Assembly: GCA_030077755.1 (NCBI GenBank)
Contig: JAQJZZ010000008.1
Coordinates: 2,046,001-2,110,000 of the forward strand
Direction of reading: 5' to 3'
Source of the DNA: Filosporella fistucella
Lineage: Eukaryota > Ascomycota > Leotiomycetes > Helotiales
Length of the DNA: 64,000 bases
Positions 11,726 through 23,131 of this stretch are shown in pieces. Both the position numbers and the translations under genes were made by a program. Numbering within the stretch: position 1 is the first letter of the stretch; every line of letters begins with the position of its first letter. The notes beneath the pieces were generated by a model that had not been told where the DNA came from, made no database searches, and worked only from the letters and a program-made list of their open reading frames with translations.

Positions 11726-13036
11726 TTACACTCTACCGGTCTCCCTAACCTCAATCAAGCTCACCCTCTCCCCACCCTCAAAAACCATCGTTTCCTCCGC
11801 CCCCGGCGCCCCAAAAACAAACGTCTCTTCTCTCTCTTTAATCCAACTACCACCTCCCTTCGCCAACCCACCATTTCCTGATCCAGGGACGAGAGTAACT
11901 TGTCCTGAAACCGCAGAGTCGGTGAGAGTTATAGTTTCTATACTCGCTACCTGGGTGAGTAAGATTTCAGATAGCTGAGGTGTTGTAACTGGGCGGGGAG
12001 AGGGAGTCGGCGTAGAATGCTGAGTGCGAGAGCGAGAGCGAAGAGTACGTGGATCGCTGAATATGATTGTTGTGAACTCGCTCGGCGCAAAGGTGTCGAT
12101 AACGCTAGCTGTTACTATGACTGTCTCCACAGGTATTTCTCCCGTTTGCGTAGTAGATCTTGTATGTCTAGTCGAAGAACGATGACGTGTCCTGGTTCGA
12201 GAACGAGTAGATGAGGTAGTTTCCTCGTCTTCATCTTCGTCTTCGTCGTCGGTAGCCGTTACTGTTTGAATTACAGTAATTGTTTTATCCTGTCTTTTTC
12301 TCTTATCGTCTTCCTCTTCTTCTTCGCTTGTAGTCATCCTCGTTGTGCGTATTGGTCTGCCGCCTGAAATAGAAGAGGTGCGTGTTAGAGGTGGTGTGGT
12401 TATGGTATGGATTGTGCTTTTGTCATCATTTGAGTCTCTGCGAGTGAGGGTGAGACTCCATTCATTTGATTCTGTGCCTGTGGGGATTGGAAAGGAAGGA
12501 TTCCAATTCCCGCCATTGTTCCAGGAGAGGGTCTGTCTCTTCTCTTTCTTTTCGCGGAGAGTGAGCATTCCCCAGCTGGTTGTGTCGGTTATGACTGGCA
12601 GATCGGATTGTGTGAAAGGCGGATCGCCGTTGCTGAAAGTGAAGGTTAGAGTTTGCTCGATTTGTGTGTTCGTCTCTCCGCCATCTCCTAAAGTAAGAGT
12701 CTGCTCCTGTCTTTTCTCGTCTGCGCCGAAAGTGAGGATGCTCAAGCCGTCTGTCAATGTCTCGACAGGAAGTTCGCTGTTCTGAGTCCAAGATCCACCA
12801 TCCCCGAAACTCAATGTCTCATCTTGCCTTTTCTGATCGACCCCCCTCCGTAGTTCTGCTGTTCCGTAGACTTTTGTCGTTGTTACAATTGCAGTCACTG
12901 ACGCTGGAGTCTGCTGAGTACTGGTCGGATGCTCAGCTTTCTTCTCTGACCTTGCGACTGGAGATGTGAATTCGGCAACCGGAGCTGCAATGCAGAGATG
13001 AAATATTGATATCAGAATGGGCGCAATTGACTTCAT
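11726..13036 (-). CDS. Secreted Kex2-site repeat protein (KEP-like peptide precursor candidate)
   Basis: Single exon, 436 residues from the ATG at 13036, chosen because it begins a clear signal peptide (MKSIAPILISIFHLCIAAPV); the longer frame from 13096 would bury it. After a short pro-region there are dibasic KR/RR sites at about residues 69-70, 108-109, 166-167, 199-200 and 245-248. Four of the five are followed by Gln (KRQD, KRQE, KRQT, KRQD), and the segments between them carry a degenerate repeat with a core of TLSFGDGGSW / TLTLGDGGET / TLSWNNGGNW, then an LPV-x-T stretch and a closing S-x-LTL. The second half is acidic, then Arg/Ser/Thr-rich, then a beta-rich C-terminus. Signal peptide plus Kex2 sites plus repeats is the signature of fungal Kex2-processed repeat proteins, which include pheromone and RiPP precursors. 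The product is unknown; it could also be a cell-surface protein. Confidence 0.82.
   Translation of the reverse strand: MKSIAPILISIFHLCIAAPVAEFTSPVARSEKKAEHPTSTQQTPASVTAIVTTTKVYGTAELRRGVDQKRQDETLSFGDGGSWTQNSELPVETLTDGLSILTFGADEKRQEQTLTLGDGGETNTQIEQTLTFTFSNGDPPFTQSDLPVITDTTSWGMLTLREKKEKRQTLSWNNGGNWNPSFPIPTGTESNEWSLTLTRRDSNDDKSTIHTITTPPLTRTSSISGGRPIRTTRMTTSEEEEEDDKRKRQDKTITVIQTVTATDDEDEDEDEETTSSTRSRTRTRHRSSTRHTRSTTQTGEIPVETVIVTASVIDTFAPSEFTTIIFSDPRTLRSRSRTQHSTPTPSPRPVTTPQLSEILLTQVASIETITLTDSAVSGQVTLVPGSGNGGLAKGGGSWIKEREETFVFGAPGAEETMVFEGGERVSLIEVRETGRV
12437..12832 (-). repeat. Degenerate protein repeats bounded by KR sites
   Basis: Encodes residues ~69-200 of the Kex2-site protein. Units begin at about residues 71, 110, 127 and 168. 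Unit 1 and unit 4 are the most complete (TL-S-x-x-x-GG-x-W ... P ... SLTL-like end); the third lacks the KR before it and has NGDPPF in place of DGGSW. Divergence shows an old duplication. Confidence 0.65.
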
Positions 13037-14046
13037 ATTTGCGAGGAATTCTTGATATGTGTGAAAAGCCCAAAAGATCTTCACTAGCGGGAGCAAAAAT
13101 TATGGAAAGAGATCTTGCTTAGGTTTATTATATAACCTATAGTGTGGTGACGACAGCCCGATGTCTCCTTACCATTTTCTTCCCTGTGGCTGCCAAATAA
13201 TCACCACACGGGTAGATTGGATCTCATAGCACTTGCTACTTTGAGAGAAACGTTCCATACACACAGTTCACAAAACGAAATAATTTCCCAGATCAGGATC
13301 AATCAATCAAAAAGGATGCATAAATGTTTAGCCAAGACTTATAAGGCTCATCTACCGGATAAGTGGTACGTATTCATGTAGAAAAATTGCGCCATGAGAG
13401 AAGCCGAGTGGTAGGTGATAAGTGTTACGTTCGGTTGCTGTTACGCACTGGCGGCTGAATATCCTGACGCTTCATTTATTTACACCGAGACCTTGACCTC
13501 ACATGATTGGAAAAGAACTTTGCGGGGTAATAGAAAGTAGGTTCGGAGTAGAGACTTCCTCTTGGAATAAGGTTGAGCGATGCTTGCCAAAGAAAAGGGG
13601 TATTGTGTTGGACTGACACCTGATGCTGTCGTGGAGGTGTCAGGTTAAGGTTGTGGTTTCACTGAGGAACGAGATAAGGCTTTATATACCTTGATGAAAT
13701 ATTTCTCCTCAATCGGCCAGCACTTTGCATTATAGGACCTCAGTAGATGGTGTAAAGTCAGGTCAAGACTGAGAGGCGATAAGGAAAAGTTGAAACTAAT
13801 AACTGATGCCACTACCTTGACAGGGGTAGCAGATCTCCACTTCACCAACGCAGCTACGAAAAACCACAACGGCGATTTTACTATGCCATCCCTGATTCGA
13901 GAGGAATGGCGGAGTTTTTACAATTGGTCCATGCTTAGGAAAGCTGATTATTCTTGTTTTTCTAAATACGTTTCTGCATGCCCCCAATTTTTGCCGACAA
14001 TATTCCGTAGGAAACTTTTGACCACATGTCTTCTTGGTGAGAATGT
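13037..14046. other. Intergenic, upstream of the Kex2-site gene
   Basis: 1.0 kb between two genes on the minus strand. A frame at 13790-14362 on the plus strand is mostly the shadow of the esterase 3' end. I see no other feature. Confidence 0.5.
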
Positions 14047-16124
14047 TTACTGGTATGGATCAGGGAAACTGCCGTTCGCAAAGGGCGGCAGAATAGATGA
14101 AGGAGAAGAGAACGCGCTGCCCGCTTTTGCAAATGGCATAATATCTTTGCATCTCGCGCGCTCTGCCTCAGTCATTACCTCCATTTGGGTGCCATTGCTA
14201 TGGATTAATAGACGCTGCTTCTCAGCGAATGTCCAAGGTTTCCATTCTGCGATACCCGCTCTTCTGAGCTTATTGGGATCGAATGTTCGAACGAAACTGA
14301 TCCAGTATGGTTGCATAACAGACACCACACCAGCATTGCCACCTTGCTCGTTGGGGATGTAGTATGAAGGCGGGGGCGAACCGTCGGTATTGTTTGGACC
14401 CCAAATTGCATTCAATTCGACAGTATGGAATGCTCCATTACCTGATGCGAGATCTCTTGGATCTACAACATCATAGTGATAGTGCCAGTTCTGCGCATTG
14501 CCCACTACAGAGTGCATATCACTCTGGAATGCAGCGATACAATGAGCGAATTCGCCAACTATAGCTGCCAAGCGTTGCCATTGATTTCCTGCTCCTGGGT
14601 ACGAAGCATTGAGGACCAATCCAGAGAAGGTGACTTTATTCAGTGATTCTGGGAAGGTAATTTTGATAGCTTGAAGTTGTTTATCCGTGAGATTCCCGAC
14701 ACGATTGCGAAGTGTAGCGTCAAAAGTCTCAGTGGTGACACTTTTGTCAACTAATTTTGTTCCCTCATCTGTCGTACTTCCGTAGATTGTTGGCACTTGT
14801 CTAAACCTTCTGGCTTCATATAATTGGTATAGAGGAGCTACCACGATCTCATTGTCAATACAAGGACTCCAACCGAAAGGTGGTGATTTGGTCTGCAACT
14901 CGGTCACGTTGAGGTGCCTCAAACAGGACAACGTGTCAGTCGAATTTGAGCAACCTGTTGCTCGAGTCAATTTATCATATTGAGGCTAGTTCCCAAGACC
15001 ACGGAGTCAGCTCACGTTTCCATTATGTTTGAGTGATGAGGAGTTGCATATCTTGGAACAGAAACCAGAGTATTGACTCCATTCCAGAAATTGTAAGACG
15101 ATGCAACAAGGTATATAATACTACAAGATTCTTACTAACCTGAAGATCAACGACTTGAGCGTCGCCACTGAAACCTGGGCTCTCTGCAGCAACCGCATGA
15201 AAATATCCCTAATACTATCAGCAGGATTTTCTGTGATATTTGCTATAGCAATTACGGGAAGTCCTGTGCCATTATGAGCAGCCAGGAGATATGCAATGAT
15301 AATCGCTCCCACCGAATCACCAGAGAGTGTAACATGGTGAATATCACCGCCAAACTAAAAAGATCAGCCAGAATCTGAAAGTTGAAACCATTTCCTCCTA
15401 CCTGATCCGCCCTATCTTGGACCCACTGGAGCACGTACATGACTGAGGGCACTTTAGTATCGCGCAAGCAAAGAAAAGAACAAAGTTGTACCATCCTTGA
15501 GGCCATTATTCAAACTTCCACCTTCAATCACTTCTCGACTTGCCAACGCTCCCAGAAGCCCGACACGATAGTTCAAAGTAATAACGATCATGTTCATTCC
15601 AGAATTTGTGACAAGAAGGCTCCCGTTGAAGTTGCCATTTGAATTGCTATTCCATCCTCCTCCTTGAATGAACACCATGATAGGGAGATTGGACGTCGTA
15701 GTCGCATTCGTTGGAGCGTAGACGTCGAGAAACAGGCAGTCCTCATCCATAGGCTGCTTGCCGTATTGAAGTCCTGGACCAGCTTGATTGGCCAAGCAGA
15801 GCGTACCATGCTGATAATTGGTCAGTTGGAGTTCCTAAAAACAAAAGTTGAAGATACCTTATTAGCTTTCTGGATTTCCTCAGTCCGATCTGGCGGCGAT
15901 GGGGCTGCGAATCGTAATCTTCCCAATGGAGGGGCCTGCTTTAATTAGTTTTGGGCATTTCAGAATGAATCGGAACATACAGCATATCTTATCCCTAGCC
16001 ACTGGGAAACACCATTAGGCAATGCAGTTCCTTCGTACTTGGAGTAACTCAGATCAACCACATTTTCAACAGCAATTGATAATGATAGGAGGGAGCAGAA
16101 GAATGTCAGGATTGGGGCTTTCAT
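14047..16124 (-). CDS. Secreted type-B carboxylesterase/lipase
   Basis: Seven exons: 16124-15981, 15935-15858, 15810-15492, 15442-15402, 15354-15256, 15208-15140, 14985-14047; 562 residues, the usual length for this family. A signal peptide is visible (MKAPILTFFCSLLSLSIAVE). The joins restore family motifs: GIRYA/APPLGRLRF, KANK/HGTLCLA, NNGLKD/VMYVLQWVQD, FGGDIHHVTLSGDSVG, LFHAVAAESPGF-like and VVDLQ/PQYDKL. The predicted triad is Ser208 (GDSVG), Glu324 (STTDEGT) and His437 (AFHTVEL); the oxyanion GGGW is also present. Type-B carboxylesterases hydrolyse ester bonds in lipids, plant compounds or xenobiotics outside the cell; the substrate cannot be told from sequence. The last intron (154 bases) is longer than the others and contains an open stretch, so an extra alternative exon there is not excluded. 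Confidence 0.93.
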
Positions 16125-17435
16125 TTTGAAGATAATCACGACAACAATTTGCTCCAACTGGGGAGCTGCTGACAGAGCGAAGGTATTGTGCGAAAGGCGA
16201 GTTTATGAGCAGCCTTGGTTGACACCATCACTAAGAACTGGTTCACATAAAAGTATCTGCAAGACGACTGCGCCTCCATGGAAACTGTTGTCCGGCCATT
16301 CTGCCTTCCAAAGTTCCAATCAACCAGAAACATTAGGAATTAAACATCAGCCTGAATTCTAGTACTAAAGTCCGATACTCCAAAGAAGACCTTGCCTAGA
16401 AAGAGAAGCACAGCCACATAAGCAACCTCGTGTGGGATGTTATCCACAGAACAGACCAGAGTATATGTGCGAGATATGTAGTCTTGGTCATACCTAGTGC
16501 TGAAGCTGTATGCATTGAGATACAGGCGAGTAAAAGGACGGCTAAGCATGGTGGCCACTAGTTGACGAACCACAAATCGTGTGATAAAGAACTTAAAGGA
16601 ACCCATATGTAATAGAGATTGAATCTTGTAAAGTGCAGATTGTCGATATCACCTACTAATAGGCTACTTATCTTCTCGCGTTGTACGCATCCGGCCTTTG
16701 CTATATAGGTCGTCTTTCTCAATGTATGACGGCTCTTGTTCTTATGCATAGACTCACAAGATGCGAAGTCTAACACAATATCTATTGAAGTAGATTGCCG
16801 GTGGCTGGCAAATGAGCAGAAGGAAAGTTCTTCTGGGTTGAGAGATATTGCAGAGCATGAGCTGCAGTTCACCGAGCGTGCTCTGGCATTGGCAGGTTCC
16901 CCACCTAAAAGCAAACAGAGCAAACTCAGAGCACCCAGTATGACCCATTCCAAAAGTCAACCAATTCACTGCGTCAGTAAGTCAATTCTCGGAATGCCTC
17001 AGAGGATTTGATATACGCAGAGGCCACTATGAGTAAACCTGCGAAAAACAATAAGTCATGGTAAAAGACCCACGATAGTTTCCAGTGATCTCGAGCCTTA
17101 GTGGTACGAGGACTTGGTGAGACTTCCCCGCACTCGGTATTTGACATGCAGACTGCAACGCTTTGGTGCATGGGTAATTATCATGATGTACAGCATATCT
17201 TGATTGTTGGGAGTTGTCTGACACGAAAGCGAGTGCCAACGGGACCTACTTGATATTCCTAAGCTTACAGTACAGTACGTGAAGGTGCAGCGCTTCGCCG
17301 CACACCCTCGTATCCTCCTCAAGTGGCTGGGCGGAGCTCTAGGCAACTATATCCCATAACCCTCCAGATCACCTCCAATTGTCTTAACCTTTATCAGCTC
17401 TTCGAATAATTATCTTTTGGTTTATCCAATCCACA
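16125..17435. other. Intergenic region with hydrophobic open fragments
   Basis: 1.3 kb between the divergent esterase and AAA-ATPase genes. Minus-strand frames at 16974-17171, 16558-16953 and 16340-16606 each contain a hydrophobic stretch (for example HDLLFFAGLLIVASAYI), but I could not join them into one convincing gene, and none resembles a known family. They may be remnants of a membrane-protein gene or chance. Confidence 0.35.
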
Positions 17436-19043
17436 ATGTCCTCTGAAGATTTTGTACATGTATATACTGGCCCTGGTGGCCCGGTCCATCCATCTTCTTC
17501 TCACGCCAGAACGGTGGCCGAAGGGTTCTTCAAAAACTCCAGGGGTGATAGACAATGGACGGAAGGATTCATCGTCGAGTCTCTCCGAATTAAACATCCC
17601 GAGTATCATATCACTGTTTCTCCATCATATTCAACAGACTTGATTGCCTTTGCAAATGCAAACAGCCAAGATGCCACATACTCTCCACATGGTGATATCG
17701 ATTTCAACCTTATTGAAAGACAATTTCTGCCACCAGCAAGAAGGTACAACGACGAGAACGGAGGTTACTTTGCGGAAAAGATCGTTTTTGGTGCTTACGA
17801 TTACAATTACAAAGGCACTCAATTCCTCGTCTACATCGTCGAGGGGGCTGATGGCGCTATGTATAAGAACTCGTATGTTTATGTACTGATCGAAGATCCC
17901 AAGAAAGACAAAATCCTTGCTCAAGCAAAGACGGATGATTTGCTTGCCGCTGCAGCGAGATATGCGCAAGAACTTCATGATGAAGTTCTCGTATTTGATC
18001 AGGGTTACTGGCAAAAGTCAAAGGATCTGTGGCTGAATGTTCAGAAATCAAACTGGGAAGATGTGATTCTGGAGAAGGAAAAGAAAGAAGCAATGATCGA
18101 GGATGTACTTGGCTTCTTCAATGCTGAGGAGCGGTACAAAGAGTTTGGAATTCCCTGGAAGGCATGTGAAGTCACCTGTTTGGAAAATATATCAACTGAC
18201 AAGACTTTCAGAGAGGAGTTATCTTCTATGGTCCACCTGGAGTATGAATCTCCTCACACTCCATTATTCAGAGCACCGCTGACTTGAAAACAGAATGGAA
18301 AGACCATTTCCACAAAAGCTCTCATGCATGACATCTCGAAGAGAGTGGCTCCGAAAATTGAAAGCCTTTATGTTAAGACTTTCACCAGTTTTGGTGGACC
18401 CGAATACAGCATTCGACAAATTTTCCTCACAGCGAGACAGATGGCCCCGTGTCTTCTGATCTTCGAAGATATCGATTCCTTGGTTTCCCCAATGGTTCGC
18501 AGCTACTTCCTCAACGAGGTTGATGGTCTCGAATCTAACCATGGTATTCTCATGATTGGTAGCACCAATCATCTCGAGCAACTAGATCCAGGAATTGCCA
18601 AGCGACCAAGTCGATTCGACCGAAAGTACTTATTTGATAATCCGACGAGGGATGAGAGAGTTCAGTACAGTGAGTATTGGCGACACAAGCTCCGAAACAA
18701 TAAGAAAATCGATTTTCCGAAGGAGATGTGCTCCAGGATTGCGGATATCACTTCGGACTTCTCGTTCGCCTATATGAAAGAAGCGTTTGTGGCTGCTCTG
18801 CTGGTAATTGTGGCTAAAGGCGATGAGAAACGCAAGTTCAGACGTGCAGAGGATGATCTGAGTGGTAATATCCTCTGGAAGGAGCTGAAGAGGCAGGTCG
18901 AGAATTTGAGAAAGGAGATGGATGAAGAGAGCGAACAAGCAAGTCCCAGTATGAGTGGAATGTGGCCGGCTTTGCAGGGTATTCTGGACGAAAGAGGTGC
19001 TCGACCTATGGATATCAACACTTCTATGCCACGATATTTTTAA
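17436..19043 (+). CDS. AAA-family ATPase
   Basis: Three exons, 17436-18161, 18212-18241 and 18294-19043; 501 residues. Exon 2 is only 30 bases. The first intron begins with GC (AAG|GCATGT) and ends TTTCAG with a CTGAC branch; using it gives IPWK/RGVIFYGPPG, and the second intron (GTATGA...ACAG) then joins to NGKT, restoring Walker A GPPGNGKT (residues 249-256). Walker B is LLIFEDID (Glu310, Asp311); sensor and arginine-finger region GSTNHLEQLDPGIAKRPSRFDRK follows. The N-terminal ~200 residues are a family-specific region without a membrane span. It resembles fungal AAA proteins loosely related to the proteasomal and BCS1 ATPases, but it has no BCS1 N-domain. The client is unknown. The gene converges with the UPF0132 gene, leaving 126 bases between stops. 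Confidence 0.9.
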
Positions 19044-19169
19044 GTTAATGGTTTTGGGGGAGATAGGACAACAAGGGCAACATATTATCATTAAGTATTA
19101 GGTAGCAATGTACAGTCTGCCACTTTGTGCCAGAACGGGTATCTCAAACACAAAATATCGCCATGTAGT

Positions 19170-19861
19170 CTACTCATCATCCAATATGCTACTCGCCAGA
19201 CGTCCAAAGAACGGGACTTCACATCTATCGAGTGTATCGGCTAGAAGGATTGTCAGTATAATTGTCCCACCACATGTAGATTGCAGTCCTTACCATCTTT
19301 GTATGCTCTCATAGTCAAATACCCTATCAGCCCAATATCCCCAACGAATATCACCCAAGAAAGAAATCTCGACCAGGAAAATATCAAATGTAGCACAAAT
19401 ATCGCAGAGAACAGCAACGAAGACTGCCACGCATGGAACCTATCACTCATCAGCTTTAATCCCATCTCAGAACCCCCAAACCTCTCTCAATAATCTCAAA
19501 CTGACCTCACATAATCACTCTTCTGCTCCATAACAAGCAGCAGCACTCCCCCCGCGGGTGGAAGTAGCAAATACGCCAAACAAGCCTCGTAATCCAAGCG
19601 TATAGGTAAACTCGTCTCAAATTCATTCAACCGCCCTCTCCCAGTCTCTACATATGCGGGATCATTCCCAAACCCCCTCGCTGAATCATCGATAGTTGCC
19701 CATGGGTTTGCAGTAGGCCGTGCTGCAGCGGGGGGTGAAGGCAGCGCGGGGGAGAAGGAGCGTCGACCGGCTGGGGAGAAAGAGCGGCGGCCTTCGAGGG
19801 GAGGAGGAGAGAGAGCTCGATTTGTTTCGGGGGATTGATCTTGGTAGGGTGCGAAATCCAT
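19170..19861 (-). CDS. UPF0132-type small multi-span membrane protein
   Basis: Three exons, 19861-19506, 19439-19294 and 19240-19170; 190 residues. The joins give SDYVR/FHAWQSSLLF and AYKDA/DTLDRCEVPFFG, both matching the fungal UPF0132 (SPAC977.11-like, DUF4870-like) family. The N-terminal ~80 residues are Pro/Ser-rich with two RRSFSPA repeats that look like phosphorylation sites. After that come three hydrophobic helices: YEACLAYLLLPPAGGVLLLV, SSLLFSAIFVLHLIFSW, and WVIFVGDIGLIGYLTM. The C-terminus is short and ends in LDDE. Function is unknown in all fungi I know of; the fold is a small membrane bundle. The annotation rests on strong motif agreement rather than on any context. Confidence 0.88.
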
Positions 19862-20377
19862 TGTTTGGTGGTTTTTGGATCAGAAGTTGGTGGTTTGTAG
19901 GTGAGATGATGATGGGGGAGGAGGCGGGAGAAACTAGGTTTGGTGCCTGTCTGAGGACGATGTTCATTCAGACGGAGGACGCGAATCTCCCCAGATGTCT
20001 TGGTGTCTCGTGCTTCTCCCGATTTTGTAAATGTGCCACACCACAATGGATAAATCGCGGCCCATGTGATTAATCACGCATGTCAATAGATGGGGTGTCA
20101 CAATGGGACTGTGCATCTTGAAATGGACTGCAATGTACTTTCGCTGGCTTGAGGCCATGCCCCTGATATAAACTTCTTACCCAACGCTCCAAAGTAAAAT
20201 GAACGCCTTGAATGCCAGAACCCCTTTTGATCAAAGGCACCCTATGCATTCGCATTTAGACCCAATCCCCCCATTTACAAGTTCAATATGTCTTCCTAAA
20301 AGGCGGCTTCCCTTCAAGTCTCCTTTTCAATGCCACTGCTACCTTATCATCTTGCGCCATCATAACCATTCGTCAAT
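19862..20377. other. Intergenic
   Basis: 516 bases between the 5' end of the UPF0132 gene and the 3' end of GID4. No supported feature. Confidence 0.5.
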
Positions 20378-21493
20378 TCATCTGAACTCCATTGCCGCAA
20401 AGCATCCCCTGTCTTCCACATGCTTTAGCTCTAGTTGTTGGAACCTGTAGACCGTCAGTGACCGTAATTTGGCATGACCTCTGTGATTGTAACTTACTTC
20501 TCGCTCTTTGCATGGAAATAAATACCACTGACTGTCCCTTGGATTTGATTAAAACAGATGTAGTAGAAGCCTTCGAAACTTGCGCCACTGATTGTCCTCA
20601 CTCTGTGGTCTGGAACCAAGAAGTGTTCCTTCCACCTCATAAATATATTTTCTCGTTGCGCTAACTGCGGGATATGGAAATTCCCTTTCCTGGCTTGTTT
20701 CTGAAAGGGACGGAATGCAGAGAACTTCGCCCAATGCTGCAGATCAACCTTATCATTTGAACCCCAGTCTTCATGGTGGGTGAGGAAGGTGTATTTAGAA
20801 CCTATTATTTCGCCTTCGAAGTAGGTCGTGAGAGTAGGGTGGTCTTCCGTCAGGCCTGTAGAGCTAGATTAGACAGATGTATATGCCTATATTGAGACGT
20901 AGAATCATATACCTTGAATACGCAAATATCCACACAGGAATGACTCCCGCATATCCACGTGCTTGATTTCGACCTGGACATCGTACACTTGACGTTCCGA
21001 TTGTTGAGTGCCATGAAATCTGCTCCCAGCGCGGAGGAAGGAGGAAGGAGAGGAGGGTATGAGCTATTGATATTATCAGTTGTGCCACGTCGGAAGCTTG
21101 AAAATACATGCTTACTCTTATATTGGAAAAGTCGTAGCCCATGGAAGGGGAGCACAGATCTGTGCTTGATAGAGCAGGAAGTTCTCTATCATCTTGTTTA
21201 TCCCCTTCTGCACTCATGGGAGACAGCATGTCCGTTACGTGAGATTCTTCATCGATATCCATTCGTTTACCGTTCTGCTGCTCTGAAATGTGACTATCCG
21301 TTGAACCGGGTGCATGTGAATCTGAGCGAGGAGGGGAGGGCTGTTGGAAGGCTTCTGGCTCTGTTTGAATCTCATCAGCGTGAGACTCGTCCATCTCTAC
21401 GCTGCGCCAGCTAGACCTGTCATCTTCGGGTGGGCATGAGGAGTGCTGTGATGTCGCCGCGACGATGTCTTCGTTGGTAGAGGGTGTCGGCAT
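20378..21493 (-). CDS. GID4: GID/CTLH ubiquitin ligase substrate receptor GID4 (VID24)
   Basis: Four exons: 21493-21116, 21063-20913, 20855-20498 and 20444-20378; 317 residues. Joins restore DFSNIR/LIPSSPSSFLRAGSRFHGTQQ, LRIQ/GLTEDHPTLTTYFEGEIIG and HAKSEK/FQQLELKHVEDRG, all hallmarks of Gid4/Vid24. The first ~120 residues are acidic, Ser/Pro-rich and probably disordered. The rest is the beta-barrel that in yeast binds N-terminal proline degrons; it includes the conserved TFLTHHEDWGSNDKVDLQHW and FMRWKEHFLVPDHRV. Gid4 brings gluconeogenic enzymes such as fructose-1,6-bisphosphatase to the GID E3 complex when glucose returns. The 3' exon is only 67 bases and would be missed by a simple frame search. 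Confidence 0.94.
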
Positions 21494-22063
21494 TTGATCG
21501 CGCCAGCGCCAGCCAGCCTCAAAGGACAGAAGTGATGCTAATGATACAAGGGTAGAAATGAATTAGATTGATGTCTGTGACTTATTAGATGGACATCATC
21601 AGCGTTGCACGATACATCTTGAATAATGGTTGAAAGAGTTGATATGGAAAAGGCTAGGATCGATTGGCCTTCCAATGCGTCTATAGATGCGCCAATCAGA
21701 TGCACCGGCCCATATTGTACCGCATTTTCCCCACGTTAATTCAAGTGGGTGTGAATAATTGCGGTTGCATGCACAATCACGATCCCCAACAATGACTCCG
21801 CTACGTGATGCAATTGACTCTAAATTCGTTGTCGCTGTCGAATTGTACAATTGAATCGGCAGAAAGTTTGCAGAGAAACATTGCGGTCATAAACCAAATG
21901 TCCACCACAATCCCCTACTATACATTTGTAGAAGAAAACCTTGATCATGACAATGATGGGCTTCAAATGACTCGCCTGTCAATATCTATGGTATCCCTTT
22001 TTGTGCCAAATAGTAACGCCAAACTCCTCTCGAAAACGTTTCCTCATTTTATTTAAATGACGT
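21494..22063. other. Intergenic
   Basis: 570 bases upstream of GID4 and downstream of the Mago gene. No supported feature. Confidence 0.5.
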
Positions 22064-22727
22064 CTAAATAGGCTTGATCTTGAAATGCAAGGCTATGAGG
22101 GAAAACACCAAAGCCTTGAGATCTTGGACAAGGTAGTAAAAGACGCGGAGCCCCTCAGGATCTTGAGACTCAGTGACATCGACGAGGGATCCAATTTTGG
22201 CAGTCTTTTGGTAGAGTTAGTGCGCGCATACTAATCCAGCCATAGCTCCACCTACCTCGAACGAGATATGTTCACTTCCCATTCTGATCTCCAACTCTTG
22301 TCTTCCATCCTTGTTCTTCTGAGGCCAATTCTTGTCGTCTTCTCTGTTCGACTATTAGTAGTTGAGGAGCCGTCAATACGAAAAACGTACTTCATGATTT
22401 CACTAGTCTTGATAATGCGCTTGATCTCGTCAACAAGGAGGGAACTGACACACACTATCATCTTGTCAGCCTTGTGCGGATGAAGTTAGGAAGCTTCGTA
22501 AACGCACTCTCTTTGCGGATGAGGGAATCGTTTCGATAATTTGAATTATTGGCATATCGTGCAGATGCGCTTCTCCCATCTCCTAGCACCCGGAAATCGA
22601 ACTCTGTTATTAATGTTAGCTTTCTCTCTGGAGACGGGTACAATTTCCTACCAAGGAATTCATGACCGTGTCGTCCTGAATGTCCTGAGTAGTATCGGAT
22701 GTAGAAAGGCTCGTTGGATGCCGCCAT
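22064..22727 (-). CDS. mago: Mago nashi homologue, exon junction complex subunit
   Basis: Five exons: 22727-22652, 22603-22508, 22454-22391, 22343-22256 and 22204-22064; 154 residues, about the usual size. The assembled protein starts [18 protein letters not shown] and continues with [55 protein letters not shown], and ends HFKIKPI, which is near-diagnostic for Mago. Mago pairs with the RRM protein Y14 and clamps eIF4A3 on spliced mRNA as the exon junction complex. Four introns in a 465-base coding sequence is dense for this window. The 22454 acceptor was chosen over a nearby AG because it alone gives the conserved KEMCVSS. It is divergent from the Sec26 gene. Confidence 0.95.
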
Positions 22728-23131
22728 GTTGCTATGGATTGTCGTCTATCTTACTTCAAACTATTTTGATATCGAAAGGCTGAAGCTCTCAACTACAGTA
22801 GGTATGGGCTAGTGTGGGGTTGTCCAGGTTGTGGCTGCCTTGTCAGGCGAGAACTTAGAACCCACGCTAAATTGTGGAATTGGACAGCGTTCAACTTGCA
22901 GCTACCACATTGCGGATCATGAACTTGTAATGCGCAGCGCTCTTGTGCGGTCCTCACATTGTGCGAAAAGACCATTGACACTATCTCCTACTTCAATAAT
23001 TTGCCCCTACTTCCGATCGAGTCTCCCACTTGCATACCGATCGTAACGCACACCTACGGCCTCAATATCCCTTTGGATAGGACAACTAAGCCTCGCACGC
23101 CGCTGCCCCTCACACCACAAGTGCAGCCATT
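22728..23131. promoter_or_regulatory. Shared divergent promoter region, mago / SEC26
   Basis: 404 bases between two divergent housekeeping genes. It must contain both 5' UTRs and core promoters. No individual element is supported. Confidence 0.6.

Noticed and set aside
13790..14362. 190-codon plus-strand frame
   Set aside because: It overlaps the 3' end of the carboxylesterase on the opposite strand and shows no domain.
15000..15139. Extra exon in the esterase gene within its longest intron
   Set aside because: An open stretch exists, but joining VVDLQ directly to PQYDKLTRATGC matches the family spacing without it.
16340..17171. Possible multi-exon membrane protein on the minus strand
   Set aside because: Several hydrophobic stretches exist, but no set of splice sites joined them into a frame resembling a family; kept only as an intergenic note.
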